This document shows, in pieces, positions 25,101 to 44,448 of a stretch of DNA of 64,000 bases. The translations under genes were made by a program, and so were the position numbers. The first letter of the stretch is position 1, and the number at the start of each line of letters is the position of its first letter. Origin of the DNA: Nematostella vectensis (lineage: Eukaryota; Cnidaria; Anthozoa; Actiniaria; Edwardsiidae); assembly GCF_932526225.1 (NCBI RefSeq), contig NC_064041.1, forward strand, positions 7,089,042 through 7,153,041, read 5' to 3'. The notes beneath the pieces were generated by a model, which worked only from the letters and a program-made list of their open reading frames with translations, was not told where the DNA came from and ran no database searches.

Positions 25101-26805
25101 TCCTTTGCCATACCACTCACTGATCCTTTGCCATACCATTCACTGATCCTTTGCCATACCATTCACTGATCCTTTGACATACCACGCACTGATCCTTTGC
25201 CATACCACTCACTGATAATTTGTCATGCCACTCACTATCCTTTGTCATACCACTCACTATCCTTTGCCATACAACTCACTATCCTTTGCCATACCACTCA
25301 CTATCCTTTGCCATACCACTCACTAATCCTTTGCCATACCACTTACTGATCCTTTGCCATACCACTCACTATCCTTTGCCATACCACTCACTGATACTTT
25401 GATATACTACTCACTATCCTTTGTCATACCCACTCACTATCCTTTGCCATACCACTCACTAATCCTTTGCCATACCACTCACTAATCTTTTGCCATATCC
25501 TTCACTATCCTTTGCCATACCACTCACTATCATTTACCATACCACTCACTATCTTTTGCCGTACCACTCACTAACATTTGTCATACCACTCACTGATCCT
25601 TTGCCATACCACTCACTATCCTTTGTCATACCACTCACTATCCTTTGCCGTACCACTCACTAATCCTATGCCATACCAATCAATATCCTATGCCATACCA
25701 CTCACTGATCCTTTGCCGTACCACTCACTATCCTTTGCCATACCACTCACTATCCTATGCCATACCACTCACTGATCCTTTGCCATACCACTCACTGATC
25801 CTTTGCCATGCCACTCACTGATCCTTTGCCATACCACTCACTGATCCTTTGCCATACCACTCACTGATCCTTTGCCATACCACTCACTGATCCTTTGCCA
25901 TACCACTCACTAATCCTTTGCCATACCACTTACTGATCCTTTGCCATACCACTTACTGATCCTTTGCCATACCACTCACTGATCCTTTGCCATACCACTC
26001 AATAATCCTTTGCCATACCACTCACTGATCCTTTGCCATACTACTCACTGATCCTTTGCCATACCACTCACTGATCCTTTGCCATACCACTCACTGATCC
26101 TTTGCCTTACCACTCACTGATCCTTTGCCATACCACTCACTGATCCTTTGCCATGCCATTTGTCATACAACTCACTATCCTTTGTCATACCACTCACTAA
26201 CCTTTGTCATGCCACTTACTGATCTTTTGACAAATGTCTCACTCAAAGACACTCACTCTCACAGATATTTTGACTAGTGTCTTACTTCTTGGTGTCAGGC
26301 ATACTACTCACAGATCATTTGTCTTACTTCTTGGTGACTGCTTATCTTTTCAGACTGCTTGACAGTTGGATCACGAGTGCTAGTACGTAATGGATCAGTC
26401 TTCTACCAATCAGGATTCGTCTCTCAAATTGATGACGTCAATAACACAGCAACAGTGGAGTTCCCCATTCTAAAAATAACATCAGCCCATCAAATCTACA
26501 GACTTTCTAACAGCAGCAAACTCAGTCATGGCGTTACTGTCAATCAAACAGATCAAATAGCAGATGTCAATCAAGATAATATCTTCTTGGAAGCACCTCC
26601 GCCACGACGCCTATTAATTGCAGGGTACCAGATTTTGGTTAAGGAGTCTTCTCACCTTTTTGTCCTTGGCAACGTTACGGAAGTCATGGAAACAGGCGCA
26701 AATCTCTATCTGAGGGTCCGCACGGAAAATAGGAAAAGGTATTCTGGACTTGAATGGAAAGAGACTCGTGTGGTTGGAAAGCCTTCAAGTGTCTGTCCTG
26801 CTTAG
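21958..26805 (+). CDS. Second F5/8C plus Tudor-like cassette (three exons): alternative 3' end or partial tandem duplicate
   Basis: Three exons, 21958-22199, 22919-23069 and 26354-26805, join to 845 nt with phases 1-0, 0-1 and 1-stop, the same as exons 17-19 of the gene before it. The first two give a shorter, diverged discoidin domain (CVNPL, then FDKPYKITGIAMKASA, ending SCARIQLYGC). The last gives a Tudor-like region with CLTVGSRVLVRNG and a closing SVCPA. No signal-peptide exon was found between 20487 and 21957. The G left over from exon 16 or 18 would splice in frame to these acceptors. I therefore see two readings: mutually exclusive C termini for the sushi protein, or a partial duplicate with a start I cannot see. 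The frames are intact, which argues against decay. Confidence 0.75.
22242..22378. mobile_element. MITE with GGGGACCCAGG ends
   Basis: GGGGACCCAGG at the left and CCTGGGTCCCC at the right form perfect 11-bp inverted ends around a GCGCGC- and CGTACG-rich core. It starts 42 bases after the donor of cassette 2 exon 1. Confidence 0.7.
22919..23069 (+). CDS. Cassette 2, exon 2: F5/8C second part
   Basis: IFNGNRDRESVGKN, RRLRIRPLQPAHGSSC and IQLYGC match exon 18 in order and length. Phase 0-1, donor GTAACG. Confidence 0.85.
23640..26240. repeat. 22-23 bp satellite array, about 2.6 kb, with a higher-order copy
   Basis: The unit CCATACCACTCACTGATCC plus TTTG (23 bp, or 22 bp without the GA) repeats roughly 110 times. 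A variant-marked block of about 0.6 kb from about 23.9 kb recurs from about 25.14 kb, an offset of 1224-1246 bp, showing that a segment was duplicated inside the array. Frames of 60 codons in it come from the repeat. Confidence 0.97.
26354..26805 (+). CDS. Cassette 2, exon 3: Tudor-like C terminus and stop
   Basis: 149 full codons from acceptor TTATCTTTTCAG to TAG. CLTVGSRVLVRNG opens it, a second barrel-like half begins LLIAGYQILVKESS, and SVCPA closes it. The flanking Cys pair matches exon 19. The second half lacks the FDDGD strand of its sister. Confidence 0.8.
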
Positions 26806-27051
26806 GAAATTGGGTGTTTGAATTTGAATCTTTGACTAAGGCACTAAGAACTGAGTTTTTGCTCTTACTTCCAAAGATGAATATAAGACAACGGGTTTTT
26901 TAACTGTTGTATGTTGGGTATGTGCAACTGCACGGGACAACGGTTTTTAACGTAAAGTGATTTCTGTAGTATTGTCACGTGACATCTCAGCCAGTTTTAA
27001 GTGATGAAAAAAATCGCGTGTTTTCGTTTCCTTTTGGTTGAGTTTTAGTTT

Positions 27052-27440
27052 AGGGGCGGATCCAGGATTTCAAAATGGGTGGATAAATGGCCAGCTAGAC
27101 GGGTTATAACTGATCAAGTGGCTCTTGATGATATGTCGCTACATATATCTTTATAATTTTTCACGCTGAATTATATTTGTCGCGTCAGCAAAGTCAAGCT
27201 GGCGAAGGAGAATGAACCGTACCTCCCGTCCCTCAGACATTTATTTTCTTCAAACAAAGTAATTTTTCGATTTATTTTACTCAAAAAAGGGGGTGGATAT
27301 CCACCAAATCCACCCCCCCCCCCCCCTGTATCCGCCCCTGAAGTTTGACGTGTAGCACTGAAATTATGTGACTTATTTTACTCAAAAAAGGGGGTGGATA
27401 TCCAACAAATCCACCCCCCCTGTATCCGCCCCTGAAGTTT
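27052..27440. mobile_element. CAGGGGCGGAT-type MITE with a duplicated right end
   Basis: The left end is AGGGGCGGATCCAGGATTTC; the right end is TGTATCCGCCCCTGAAG near 27327-27343. A segment of about 95 bp holding GGGGGTGGATATCCA and the right end is repeated in tandem to about 27440. Confidence 0.7.
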
Positions 27441-27616
27441 GACGTGTAGCACTGAAATTTTGTGACATATAACAGTTTCAAAGTCAACACCATAACTAGT
27501 CTTAGTCTTCCAATTCTTTCACACAGCCAATATCTAGCTAATTTTCCGCCCATGCGTCTTTTGTGTCGGTGTAGAGCCGTCCTTTTTGTAGCTAGTAGGG
27601 TTCATGCTTATGATCA

Positions 27617-27660
27617 TGCAGGCGCGTACCCAGGATTAGCTGATGGGGGGAAGGGGGTTG
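27617..27660. mobile_element. Single MITE end, GCAGGCGCGTACCCAGG
   Basis: It matches the left end of the element at 46119, but no right partner lies nearby. It adjoins the Penelope-like fragment. Confidence 0.45.
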
Positions 27661-27701
27661 GTGCGCGGTCATAGACCCATTTTGGGGCACCAAGGGGGTG
27701 C

Positions 27702-28240
27702 AAAAGATAAAAATAGTAATTGAATAAAAAGTAACTTAAGAAAGATAGTGGATGATGATAAATAGGGAGGTGTGGATTACTAAACGGTTTCTTCACGCCG
27801 GCTTTAATGACCACCGCAGAACTGTAGACTCGCCGTCTCTATCCATACCAACCCACGCCGCTGAACACTTTTTAAAACCTAACCACTCCGCTTCTGACAT
27901 AGAGCTCAAACCTATTGAAAAAATAATGAACAACCGTTACTCCTTCCGCAAAGCAAGAGAAGCCACACTGATAGCTCGCGCTGGCACAACCCGGTAGCCT
28001 TACCCGGCATGGAGAAACCGTTTAGTAATCCACTTCACCCTATTTTCCATTATCCACTATCTCCCTTAAAAGTTACTCCTTACTCAATTACTATTTTTAT
28101 CTTTTTCTTTTAGTTAATCATCAATGAACTTTGTACATATACTAGCTGTAACATGCGACTGTAATTCATTTATAACCTGAAGAAGGCAGGTATTGGACTG
28201 CCGAAATATCGTTTTTAAAAAAAACAACTCTACGTTGTTG
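27702..28240 (+). mobile_element. Penelope-like retroelement 3' fragment with inverted arms
   Basis: An open frame at 27752-27997 carries THAAEHFLKPNHSASDIE, then FRKAREATLIARAGTT before a stop. This matches the end of the GIY-YIG nuclease domain of Penelope-like elements (His/Asn block, then RE..LI). It is flanked by arms of about 90 bp in inverted orientation (27702-27791 and 28014-28105), as partial inverted copies often are in this class. Downstream, 28177-28206 resembles a hammerhead ribozyme core. Reverse transcriptase is absent, so the copy is dead. Confidence 0.6.
28177..28206 (+). ncRNA. Hammerhead-ribozyme-like core
   Basis: CTGAAGA, one extra A, then a 5-bp stem GGCAG/CTGCC closed by an 8-base loop, then GAAA. 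The hammerhead core is CUGANGA, stem II and GAAA, so one inserted A separates this from the consensus. I could not show stem III or the cleavage site. Confidence 0.3.
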
Positions 28241-28578
28241 TCGAATTTTTCTTTTAAAGGTTTTATTTTATAATCAACTGTCGACACAGACCACATGGTC
28301 CGACGCACACCAGCAGATAGAGGCTGTCGATGATTTCTTCCTACGTTTATGTAAATAATAAAAGGCCTCAACATATTTGCAGAATCGAAGACCTCATAAC
28401 GTAACGATAAACCATAAACGTTATAAAGTTTAGGCAGTATAAAAACAATTGAGTGAAAGCATGGCCCTTCCCTAATAGGGGTGCCGAAATTTTACAATGC
28501 AATCTGGTTTTCCTGTGTCACACTCGTCATAGACTGGTAACAAGTGAGGTCTCATTGATCGAAGCTTTCCTCGCCGCG

Positions 28579-28800
28579 ATGGACTGGCGAGTGAGTTTCT
28601 CGACTATTTTTTCCGTTTTCTTCGTTTTATTACGTCTGTCGGACTCAAAGCTTACCCCAGAGCAATGTCGAGAGCTTGGACTGTCGTCAAATCTACTTTG
28701 TGGGTCATGCGATGAATTGAAGCAGTTTAAAATGGACGAGATTGTAAAGAATTGTTGGCTTTGTTGCCACGAAGAAGGCGATGGGCAGGACGCTTCGAAG
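28579..28800 (+). CDS. SELENOF: SELENOF exon 1
   Basis: 74 codons: signal peptide and the Cys-rich domain. Phase 0 donor GTAACG. Confidence 0.93.
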
Positions 28801-30217
28801 GTAACGTGTTTATGAAAAATAAAGTATAAACTTAAGATAAGGGAAGTTTCTACTATAGTAATATTACTAGTGTCGTTATAACTGTCTTTTTTCTTGATAT
28901 TCTGAACCTTTTTACATGTAATCTTCTCATTGGTTGAGTTGGGCTCTCATGAAACACAGGCATCCCAAATAAATTTATGTTGCCAGGGAGAGTAAAACTA
29001 ATCGCTATTTTGGTCCAAGGATTCATCATATTACCATCATTGATACCCAGATAGTGGGTATCAATGGGGGTGTTCTAGGATATTACCGCACCATAACATA
29101 TTTTTGGGGATTGAATCTTTTTGCCCTCTTTATTTTTGGCCAAATAAATAATAATAAATAATAAGAAGAAGAATAAAACTAATCGCTATTTTGGTCCAAG
29201 GATTTATCATATTACCATCATTGATACCCAGATAGGGGGGTGTTCTAGGATATTACCATGACATATTTTTGGGGATTGAATCTTTTTGCCCTCTTTATTT
29301 TTGGCCAAATTTGTCTGGCTATAGAATCTTAAATCATTATTTTCCCTTACAGTATATGTTATTGTAGTCTTAGTTTAATGTATTTGTTTTTTAAACAGAA
29401 ATACAGCTTTGCAACTCTTGAAGTGTGTAACTGAAAATTGGGTAGATTCCCTCAAATTCAGGGTAAGAAACATAGTTACATTACATCAGCAGTGGATCTA
29501 TGGTAGTTGCATAGAAACATCTTTTCAATACAAAGTAATACCTAGGGCAGACCATTAAGGGCTTGGGGAACTTTGCAATAGTTTTTTTTTATTAAATCAC
29601 CCATCAAACCTAAGCTGTCTTTAGTAATTTGCAAGCTGTCTGTGAGCTGCCTTTAGTTATTTGTCTTTGACAATAGTCCAGTTTACAAGTCCTGTTGTAA
29701 ATGACTAATGACTGGCTTGAGAACATTAAAAAATGCAGCAGATCAATCTCTTATAGCCCTAGCCCATCACTACCCATACAGTACCATGCATAAACCATTT
29801 TATTTTTATTTACAGCTTTTGTTCGTAGTGACAGGCCTGACAAATTCCCCAACCTGAGGGTTGAAGTAAGTGCAGATTCAACTGGTGTGTGCTGTGTATG
29901 TGCAACTGCATTTAAAGCAAACAGTTTGATGCATTATTAGAACTAACTCCCCAATCTTATGTCTAGTTTGTGAGGGGATCGGACCCAATTCTAAAGCTTC
30001 ATGGTGATGATGGTGGTATCAAGGAGGAGTTAAGGTTAGTTTTGATTCATTTATTTCTTATGCCTGATATGATTGATAATACTATTTTCTTTACAGGTGC
30101 TCATGGTTGTTTAATTAGACCTTTTCTGATTACTCTTTTTTTTTTCATTTCAGTATTGAGAAATGGGACACAGACAATGTGGAAGAATTTCTTATGGAGA
30201 AACTAAAGATGACTTAA
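28579..30217 (+). CDS. SELENOF: Selenoprotein F (Sep15), five exons, selenocysteine at TGA 29432-29434
   Basis: Exons 28579-28800, 29399-29462, 29816-29865, 29967-30034 and 30154-30217 join to 468 nt: 155 residues including Sec86, then TAA. Residues 1-24 are a hydrophobic signal peptide. A Cys-rich domain follows (ECRELG-like CRELGLSSNLLCGSC, then CWLCC), which in mammals binds the ER folding sensor UGGT. Then comes a thioredoxin-like domain with redox motif Cys-Asn-Sec at 84-86 (mammals have Cys-Gly-Sec). KLGRFPQ, AFVRSD, FVRGSDPILKL and VEEFL are diagnostic. The frame is open upstream to 28453, but the start at 28579 is chosen because it puts the signal peptide first and has a good context (GCGATGG). 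The product acts in the ER lumen in glycoprotein quality control (family knowledge). A SECIS lies at 31190-31253. Confidence 0.95.
28999..29311. repeat. Direct repeat in SELENOF intron 1
   Basis: A segment holding CTATTTTGGTCCAAGGATT, TTACCATCATTGATACCCAG and TTTTTGGGGATTGAATC occurs at 28999-29147 and again at 29178-29311, with few differences. An AATAAT run separates them. Confidence 0.9.
29399..29462 (+). CDS. SELENOF: SELENOF exon 2, with the Sec codon
   Basis: KYSFATLEVCN, TGA read as Sec, then KLGRFPQIQ. The conserved protein resumes directly after TGA, which excludes a true stop. Acceptor TTTTAAACAG, donor GTAAGA. Confidence 0.95.
29816..29865 (+). CDS. SELENOF: SELENOF exon 3
   Basis: AFVRSDRPDKFPNLRVE, phase 1 to 0, donor GTAAGT. 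Confidence 0.93.
29967..30034 (+). CDS. SELENOF: SELENOF exon 4
   Basis: FVRGSDPILKLHGDDGG, then IKEEL, phase 0 to 2, donor GTTAGT. Confidence 0.93.
30154..30217 (+). CDS. SELENOF: SELENOF exon 5 and stop
   Basis: SIEKWDTDNVEEFLMEKLKM, then T and TAA. No ER-retention signal of KDEL type is present, as in other SELENOF proteins, which stay in the ER through UGGT. Confidence 0.93.
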
Positions 30218-30454
30218 AATATTATAGTGAATTGTACAGTACATTCCTTCTACTCAAACACACACAAAAAAACTTTCTACAGGCTGAAGGAAATCATTGG
30301 AAAACCAATATTAGATGCAACGTTCAAGGCTTTACTTGTGATGTTACACTGGTACATAGATGGTTGAGCATAAGATGATTTTTCAACCTTCTGGGTGGAT
30401 ATCTATTGCACATGCGATAGATGTTTATCTACCCCTTTAATATTTTGTTGGAGA

Positions 30455-30628
30455 CAGGGGCAGATCCAGAAATTCCAAAAAGTGGGGGCCGAAGCAAGGG
30501 TTTCAAGAAAGCTGGAGGCAGATACATTGTTCTTCCGTATATTTCCTTATATTTCTTGTTATTTTTAAGCCAAATGTCTGAAAATAGGGGGCAGGGGCCC
30601 GCTCGACCCACCCCTAGATCTGTCCCTG
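30455..30628. mobile_element. MITE CAGGGGCAGATCCAG in the SELENOF 3' UTR
   Basis: Ends CAGGGGCAGATCCAG and CTAGATCTGTCCCTG are inverted partners. It lies between the stop codon and the SECIS. Confidence 0.7.
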
Positions 30629-30876
30629 GGAAAGACCATGGGGCATTGAGAGGGGTGGGAAGGGGAGGGGGGATTACATAGCCTTCTTACTATAGTGCTT
30701 ACTTATAAAAGGAATCCACCTCCACCCCCTCTCTTATCTTTCTTGAATGCTTTTCGTGGTTTGGTTCCTTCCTTTTGGGTCACTCTTTACACATTACAGA
30801 CACTTGTTGCAATCTATTTCATTTGATTAGACTATCGCACAGTTTATTTATGTTTAATTGGTCTGGCATGTATTGT

Positions 30877-31034
30877 CAGCGGCGTAGCCAGGATGTTTAA
30901 CAGGAGGGGGCCTTAAAGGCCCTTTCAAGGCATTTTCTCCTGTGTTTTAGATAATGTCTCATACATCTACTATATTTTTGGCTGCCAGAAGGGGAGACCG
31001 ACCCACCTTGGCTACCCCCCTGGCTACGCCCCTG
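30877..31034. mobile_element. MITE CAGCGGCGTAGCCAGG in the SELENOF 3' UTR
   Basis: Ends CAGCGGCGTAGCCAGG and TGGCTACGCCCCTG. The inside shares TTTTAGATAATGTCTCATAC with the copy at 16566-16711, so the two are the same family. Confidence 0.85.
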
Positions 31035-31189
31035 ATAGTAACCTTCTATTTGTGGGGGTACACATTTTTGTATCTAGGATTATAACTTAATGTTTTTTAT
31101 ACAAAAAATCCAAAGGAGTGTAAAGGATGGGGTTGCTAGGTGAAATGCTTGGAATTTAATTAGTATGAAGGCTTAAAAGGTGAATTCAT

Positions 31190-31253
31190 CTCTTCAAGAA
31201 TGATAACTTTTTCAAAAACCTCTTGGGGGAAAAAAGTTGGATGAAATGAAGAG
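31190..31253 (+). promoter_or_regulatory. SELENOF: SECIS element of SELENOF (form 2)
   Basis: Lower helix: CTCTTCA (31190-31196) pairs with TGAAGAG (31247-31253). Core: ATGA (31200-31203) faces GGAT (31239-31242), giving the two sheared G-A pairs. Helix II: 31205-31212 pairs with 31231-31238 (AACTTTTT/AAAAAGTT). Then come five unpaired A (31214-31218), and a small CC/GG stem around TCTT caps it. This is the layout of a type 2 SECIS, which recruits SBP2 and lets ribosomes read TGA as Sec. It lies 982 bases past the stop codon and about 92 before AATAAA. Confidence 0.85.
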
Positions 31254-31344
31254 AAGGGAAACTTTCCTTAAGTCTTGTTTTGTAGTTAGATGAAAAGGTG
31301 ATATTTATGGCATGGGATTGTTGTAAAAAGGGCATTAAAGTTGG

Positions 31345-31350
31345 AATAAA
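31345..31350 (+). promoter_or_regulatory. SELENOF: Poly(A) signal AATAAA, SELENOF
   Basis: First good hexamer after the SECIS, giving a 3' UTR of about 1.15 kb. Confidence 0.65.
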
Positions 31351-31445
31351 CAGAGTAGAAATCTTTATGTAAGTCTGAGTGTATCTGTAAAGTAAGGAAC
31401 AGCTTCATAAATGTGTGTGCAATAACCTGATAACGTACACACGTA

Positions 31446-31505
31446 AGCACGGGTGGCCTAGTGTGTTAGCGCGTCGGCCTCTCACCGCTGGCCATATGTT
31501 AGAAT
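31446..31505 (+). mobile_element. tRNA-derived SINE head fragment
   Basis: GGTGGCCTAGTG, TTAGCGCG and GGCCTCTCACCGCTGG look like the D-arm and anticodon region of a Ser/Leu-type tRNA with a box A. Box B is missing, so this is a truncated SINE or pseudo-tRNA, not a working tRNA gene. Confidence 0.45.
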
Positions 31506-31754
31506 ACTTTATATTCGGTTAAATATGCTACCCTCGATAAACAGATTAAACTGAACACATTTTAAGCCCACTACCAATGAAGGAATTGGAATTTCTAGTT
31601 GAATAGAATACAACATTCTTGGCAACTAAACATTGATAATGAGGCAAAACAATCTATCTGTTTTAATACATTTTACCAATCAACACTTAAACTATACGTC
31701 TACTACTCACCTCTACCAGCCACTAGCAACTTCCCACTCAACTCCCCTTACTGT

Positions 31755-31938
31755 CAGGGTGGTAAAGGGTATTTTGGTGAAACGAGATTTGACCATTTTT
31801 TCACCCTATGAGAAACGTGAAATCGTCCATTTCGACGTCCGTGAAACGTGATTTAAAATGCCATTTACGCTCCGTGAAACGTGAAAAGCCATTTTGTCCG
31901 GTCCGTGAAACGTGATCCATACCCCCTTTACCAGCCTG
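31755..31938. mobile_element. 184-bp MITE with TACTGT target duplication
   Basis: CAGGGTGGTAAAGGG at the left and CCCCTTTACCAGCCTG at the right are inverted ends. TACTGT flanks both sides (31749-31754, 31939-31944). The core repeats GTGAAACGTGA four times. Confidence 0.8.
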
Positions 31939-32588
31939 TACTGTATACCTGTAAAGTTTCTGGAACATTTTTTCATCAAATACCCCGAGGGGAGTTGGGG
32001 GAGGAAGATTTTGACTTGGGACACGTTAAATTTTCAGAGTCAAAGATATATAGCTATACCTGCCAACTCTCAAAGTTTTCACAGGAGACTTCCAGTTATC
32101 ACCCTTTAATCCAAGAAAAAAAAAGGAAGTTCCCATATATTTTCTGTAATCTCCTAGCTGACTTTATGATATTTTGAAGGTAATTTTAAGTTAATTTGAA
32201 ATAAAAGTTTGTTTTAGTACAATGCTGTAGAGGAAAATGGATTTTTTTAGCCTTTGAACAAACCCTACTGCAGTGGTCAGCAGCATATTAAAATTGTCAC
32301 CATCGGGACTGTGAAAGGTGGCCGTCTGGTAGAGGTTTGGCAATTAATGGGTACAGTACATTAGTAAGAAATTGATATTTCTAAGCATAAGACAAAAAGT
32401 GAAGCCAGACCATGTTGGGGATTCACTTATTCCTGTGCTTTCTTCTGACCGAGAGACCCTGGACCGTACATTGCACTTGCCGGGAGCCCTGGGGCCGAAT
32501 AAAGCGGAAAGAGAAATTGTCGAGCAAACGCGTGTGGCCTTCTTCAAATCCTCGAAATTCGTCCTTTTGCCAGGAAATATCACCGATA

Positions 32589-42762
<10,174 letters not shown>

Positions 42763-42765
42763 CAC

Positions 42766-42857
42766 ACACCCCCCTCTACCGAATCCCCGCTCCTCCCCCC
42801 CTCTACCGAATCCCCGCTCCTCCCCCCCTCTACCGAATTCCCGCTCCTCCCCCAAGG
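42766..42857. repeat. 27-bp repeat, three units, in the DNAJA1 3' UTR
   Basis: CCCCTCTACCGAATCCCCGC plus TCCTCC, starting within a few bases of the stop codon. Confidence 0.9.
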
Positions 42858-43080
42858 GAAATCTGTACAATAGTGCCCATTAACTGGAGTAACTGACTTG
42901 AGACCAACGAAAGGCTTCGGTACAACACCACAGTGAATAAGCTACAAGAACAGACTATTGAGTATTACTGCGTCCCGCTGTAATGTTTTGCGATTTTTCA
43001 CTAAGACGGGTTTTAAGTGGGATGTGTCCGCTACACCCACCTCTGGCTACGCGATTTCTCAATCTCTGTAATCTGACATA

Positions 43081-43086
43081 AATAAA
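43081..43086 (+). promoter_or_regulatory. DNAJA1: Poly(A) signal AATAAA, DNAJA1
   Basis: First canonical hexamer after the stop, 319 bases downstream. Confidence 0.6.
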
Positions 43087-43659
43087 TGGAGAAGCCCTGA
43101 ATTTCCATCCAAACCTCAACGTCGATTACTATAAATTCTTCATACATGTTGTAACATTTTCGTATCAACAACTTTGTAATACGTCAGTGAGTTGAATTTT
43201 AATTTAAATCAAGGAATGGGGTGCTACGTTCTGGGTCCTATATTCCCCTCCACCCGAAACGTAGGAAACAGGCCCTGCCACCCTTCCACGCATAAAAGCA
43301 AACGCATTGTCAGCCTGTTGATTTTAATGTTTTGAGAGTAAAACGTCAAATATGTTCGTCTTCCCCAAATTAGTGGAGTCAAAACTTACCTAGTTTTTGG
43401 GACACACATAATAGGAAAGTTAGAATATGGTTTTCAAAATCCAGTGAAATACTATTTCGTTTATTTAGTACTAATACACTAATGTCTTAGTTCTCTTTTG
43501 TTCTGGCTTGACTATTAAACTTTAACAATTACATTTTGTTGCACGGGATTGTGAAAACCACTCTATCTCGCTACTAACGTCGGCATTGATGGTTGTGCTG
43601 GCTACCTTCCTGCTGTCTCCATGCATGAGCAGTCAATATCTACTTAAATCTGGTAACCA

Positions 43660-43775
43660 AACCTTCAATTGTGGTGCTATGATGTCTTGGATCTGGTAAC
43701 CTAATATTGTGTGGTGCTATGATGTCTTGGATCTGGGAACCTAATATTGTGGTGCTATGATGTTCTAGAGCTTAC
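43660..43775. repeat. About 39-bp repeat, three units
   Basis: GTGGTGCTATGATGTCTTGG, then ATCTGGTAACCTAATATT, in tandem. Confidence 0.8.
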
Positions 43776-44205
43776 TGATACTTGGGGGCCGTTTTAATTG
43801 TTATCGAAAAAAACAACATTTTATGTATTGTGAAATAAATGAAACTTTAGTGTTGTTTTTGTTGTTTCTTATGATTGAGGGGAGAAGTGGCATGGGAGCC
43901 GTGCAATATTTGGCAACTTTTTTTATCATGATTTATTCGTTAGCAACTTTCGAAAGGCTCGCTTCGAAAGTTCCGAACCCCCATTATGAGGGGAACTGGC
44001 AATTGATTGTTAACCTTTGGTTACACTCCAAAAGATTGACTAGCAGAACAGAGCAACACGAGAAACGTAACAATTTACAAATTTATACTGTATACAGCAT
44101 TGCATACATCGCGGCAGAACATAGTAGAGGCAGAGTTATTAGGAATCCTGGCGCCTTAGTTGGACCACCCCGTCACGTGATCACGACCATGCACCCAAAA
44201 ACAAC

Positions 44206-44448
44206 ATGGTGGTTTGTAGTGACGCCCTGTATTCCTCTATTGTTGAACAAAAAGGGAACTGCGCACTTATCAAGGCACGAATTTCCAGTGCTTGCTTTTT
44301 TGGCCACGAAAGTCATGCCGTAAAGAGTCTTTCATGGGCGACCGCTAAGACATCTGGGTCTCCGACCATGACGCCACCTGATTTGCCAGTCTATGAACAC
44401 AAGATGGCCACGTTACAAAGCACGCTTGAAAAACTGGGTACGAGTTAG
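44206..44448 (+). CDS. Doubtful exon or short reading frame, function unknown
   Basis: An 80-codon frame from ATG at 44206 has balanced composition and a possible GTACGA donor near its end. No family is recognised and no partner exon was found. It may be chance. Confidence 0.15.
   Translation: MVVCSDALYSSIVEQKGNCALIKARISSACFFGHESHAVKSLSWATAKTSGSPTMTPPDLPVYEHKMATLQSTLEKLGTS

Noticed and set aside
23978-25775. Repeated 60-66 codon frames with HTTHYPLPYHS-type repeats
   Set aside because: They arise from the 22-23 bp satellite in the last intron of cassette 2.
28453-28578. Upstream ATG in frame with SELENOF
   Set aside because: It would put 42 residues before the signal peptide; the ATG at 28579 fits the family and has the better context.
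29432-29434. TGA as a true stop or pseudogene mark in SELENOF
   Set aside because: Conserved family sequence continues directly after it, and a SECIS is present, so it encodes selenocysteine.
31446-31505. Functional tRNA gene
   Set aside because: Only the first half resembles a tRNA; box B and the acceptor end are missing.
43823-44323. 166-codon frame
   Set aside because: The composition is irregular, it overlaps the 44206 frame in another phase, and no domain is recognised.
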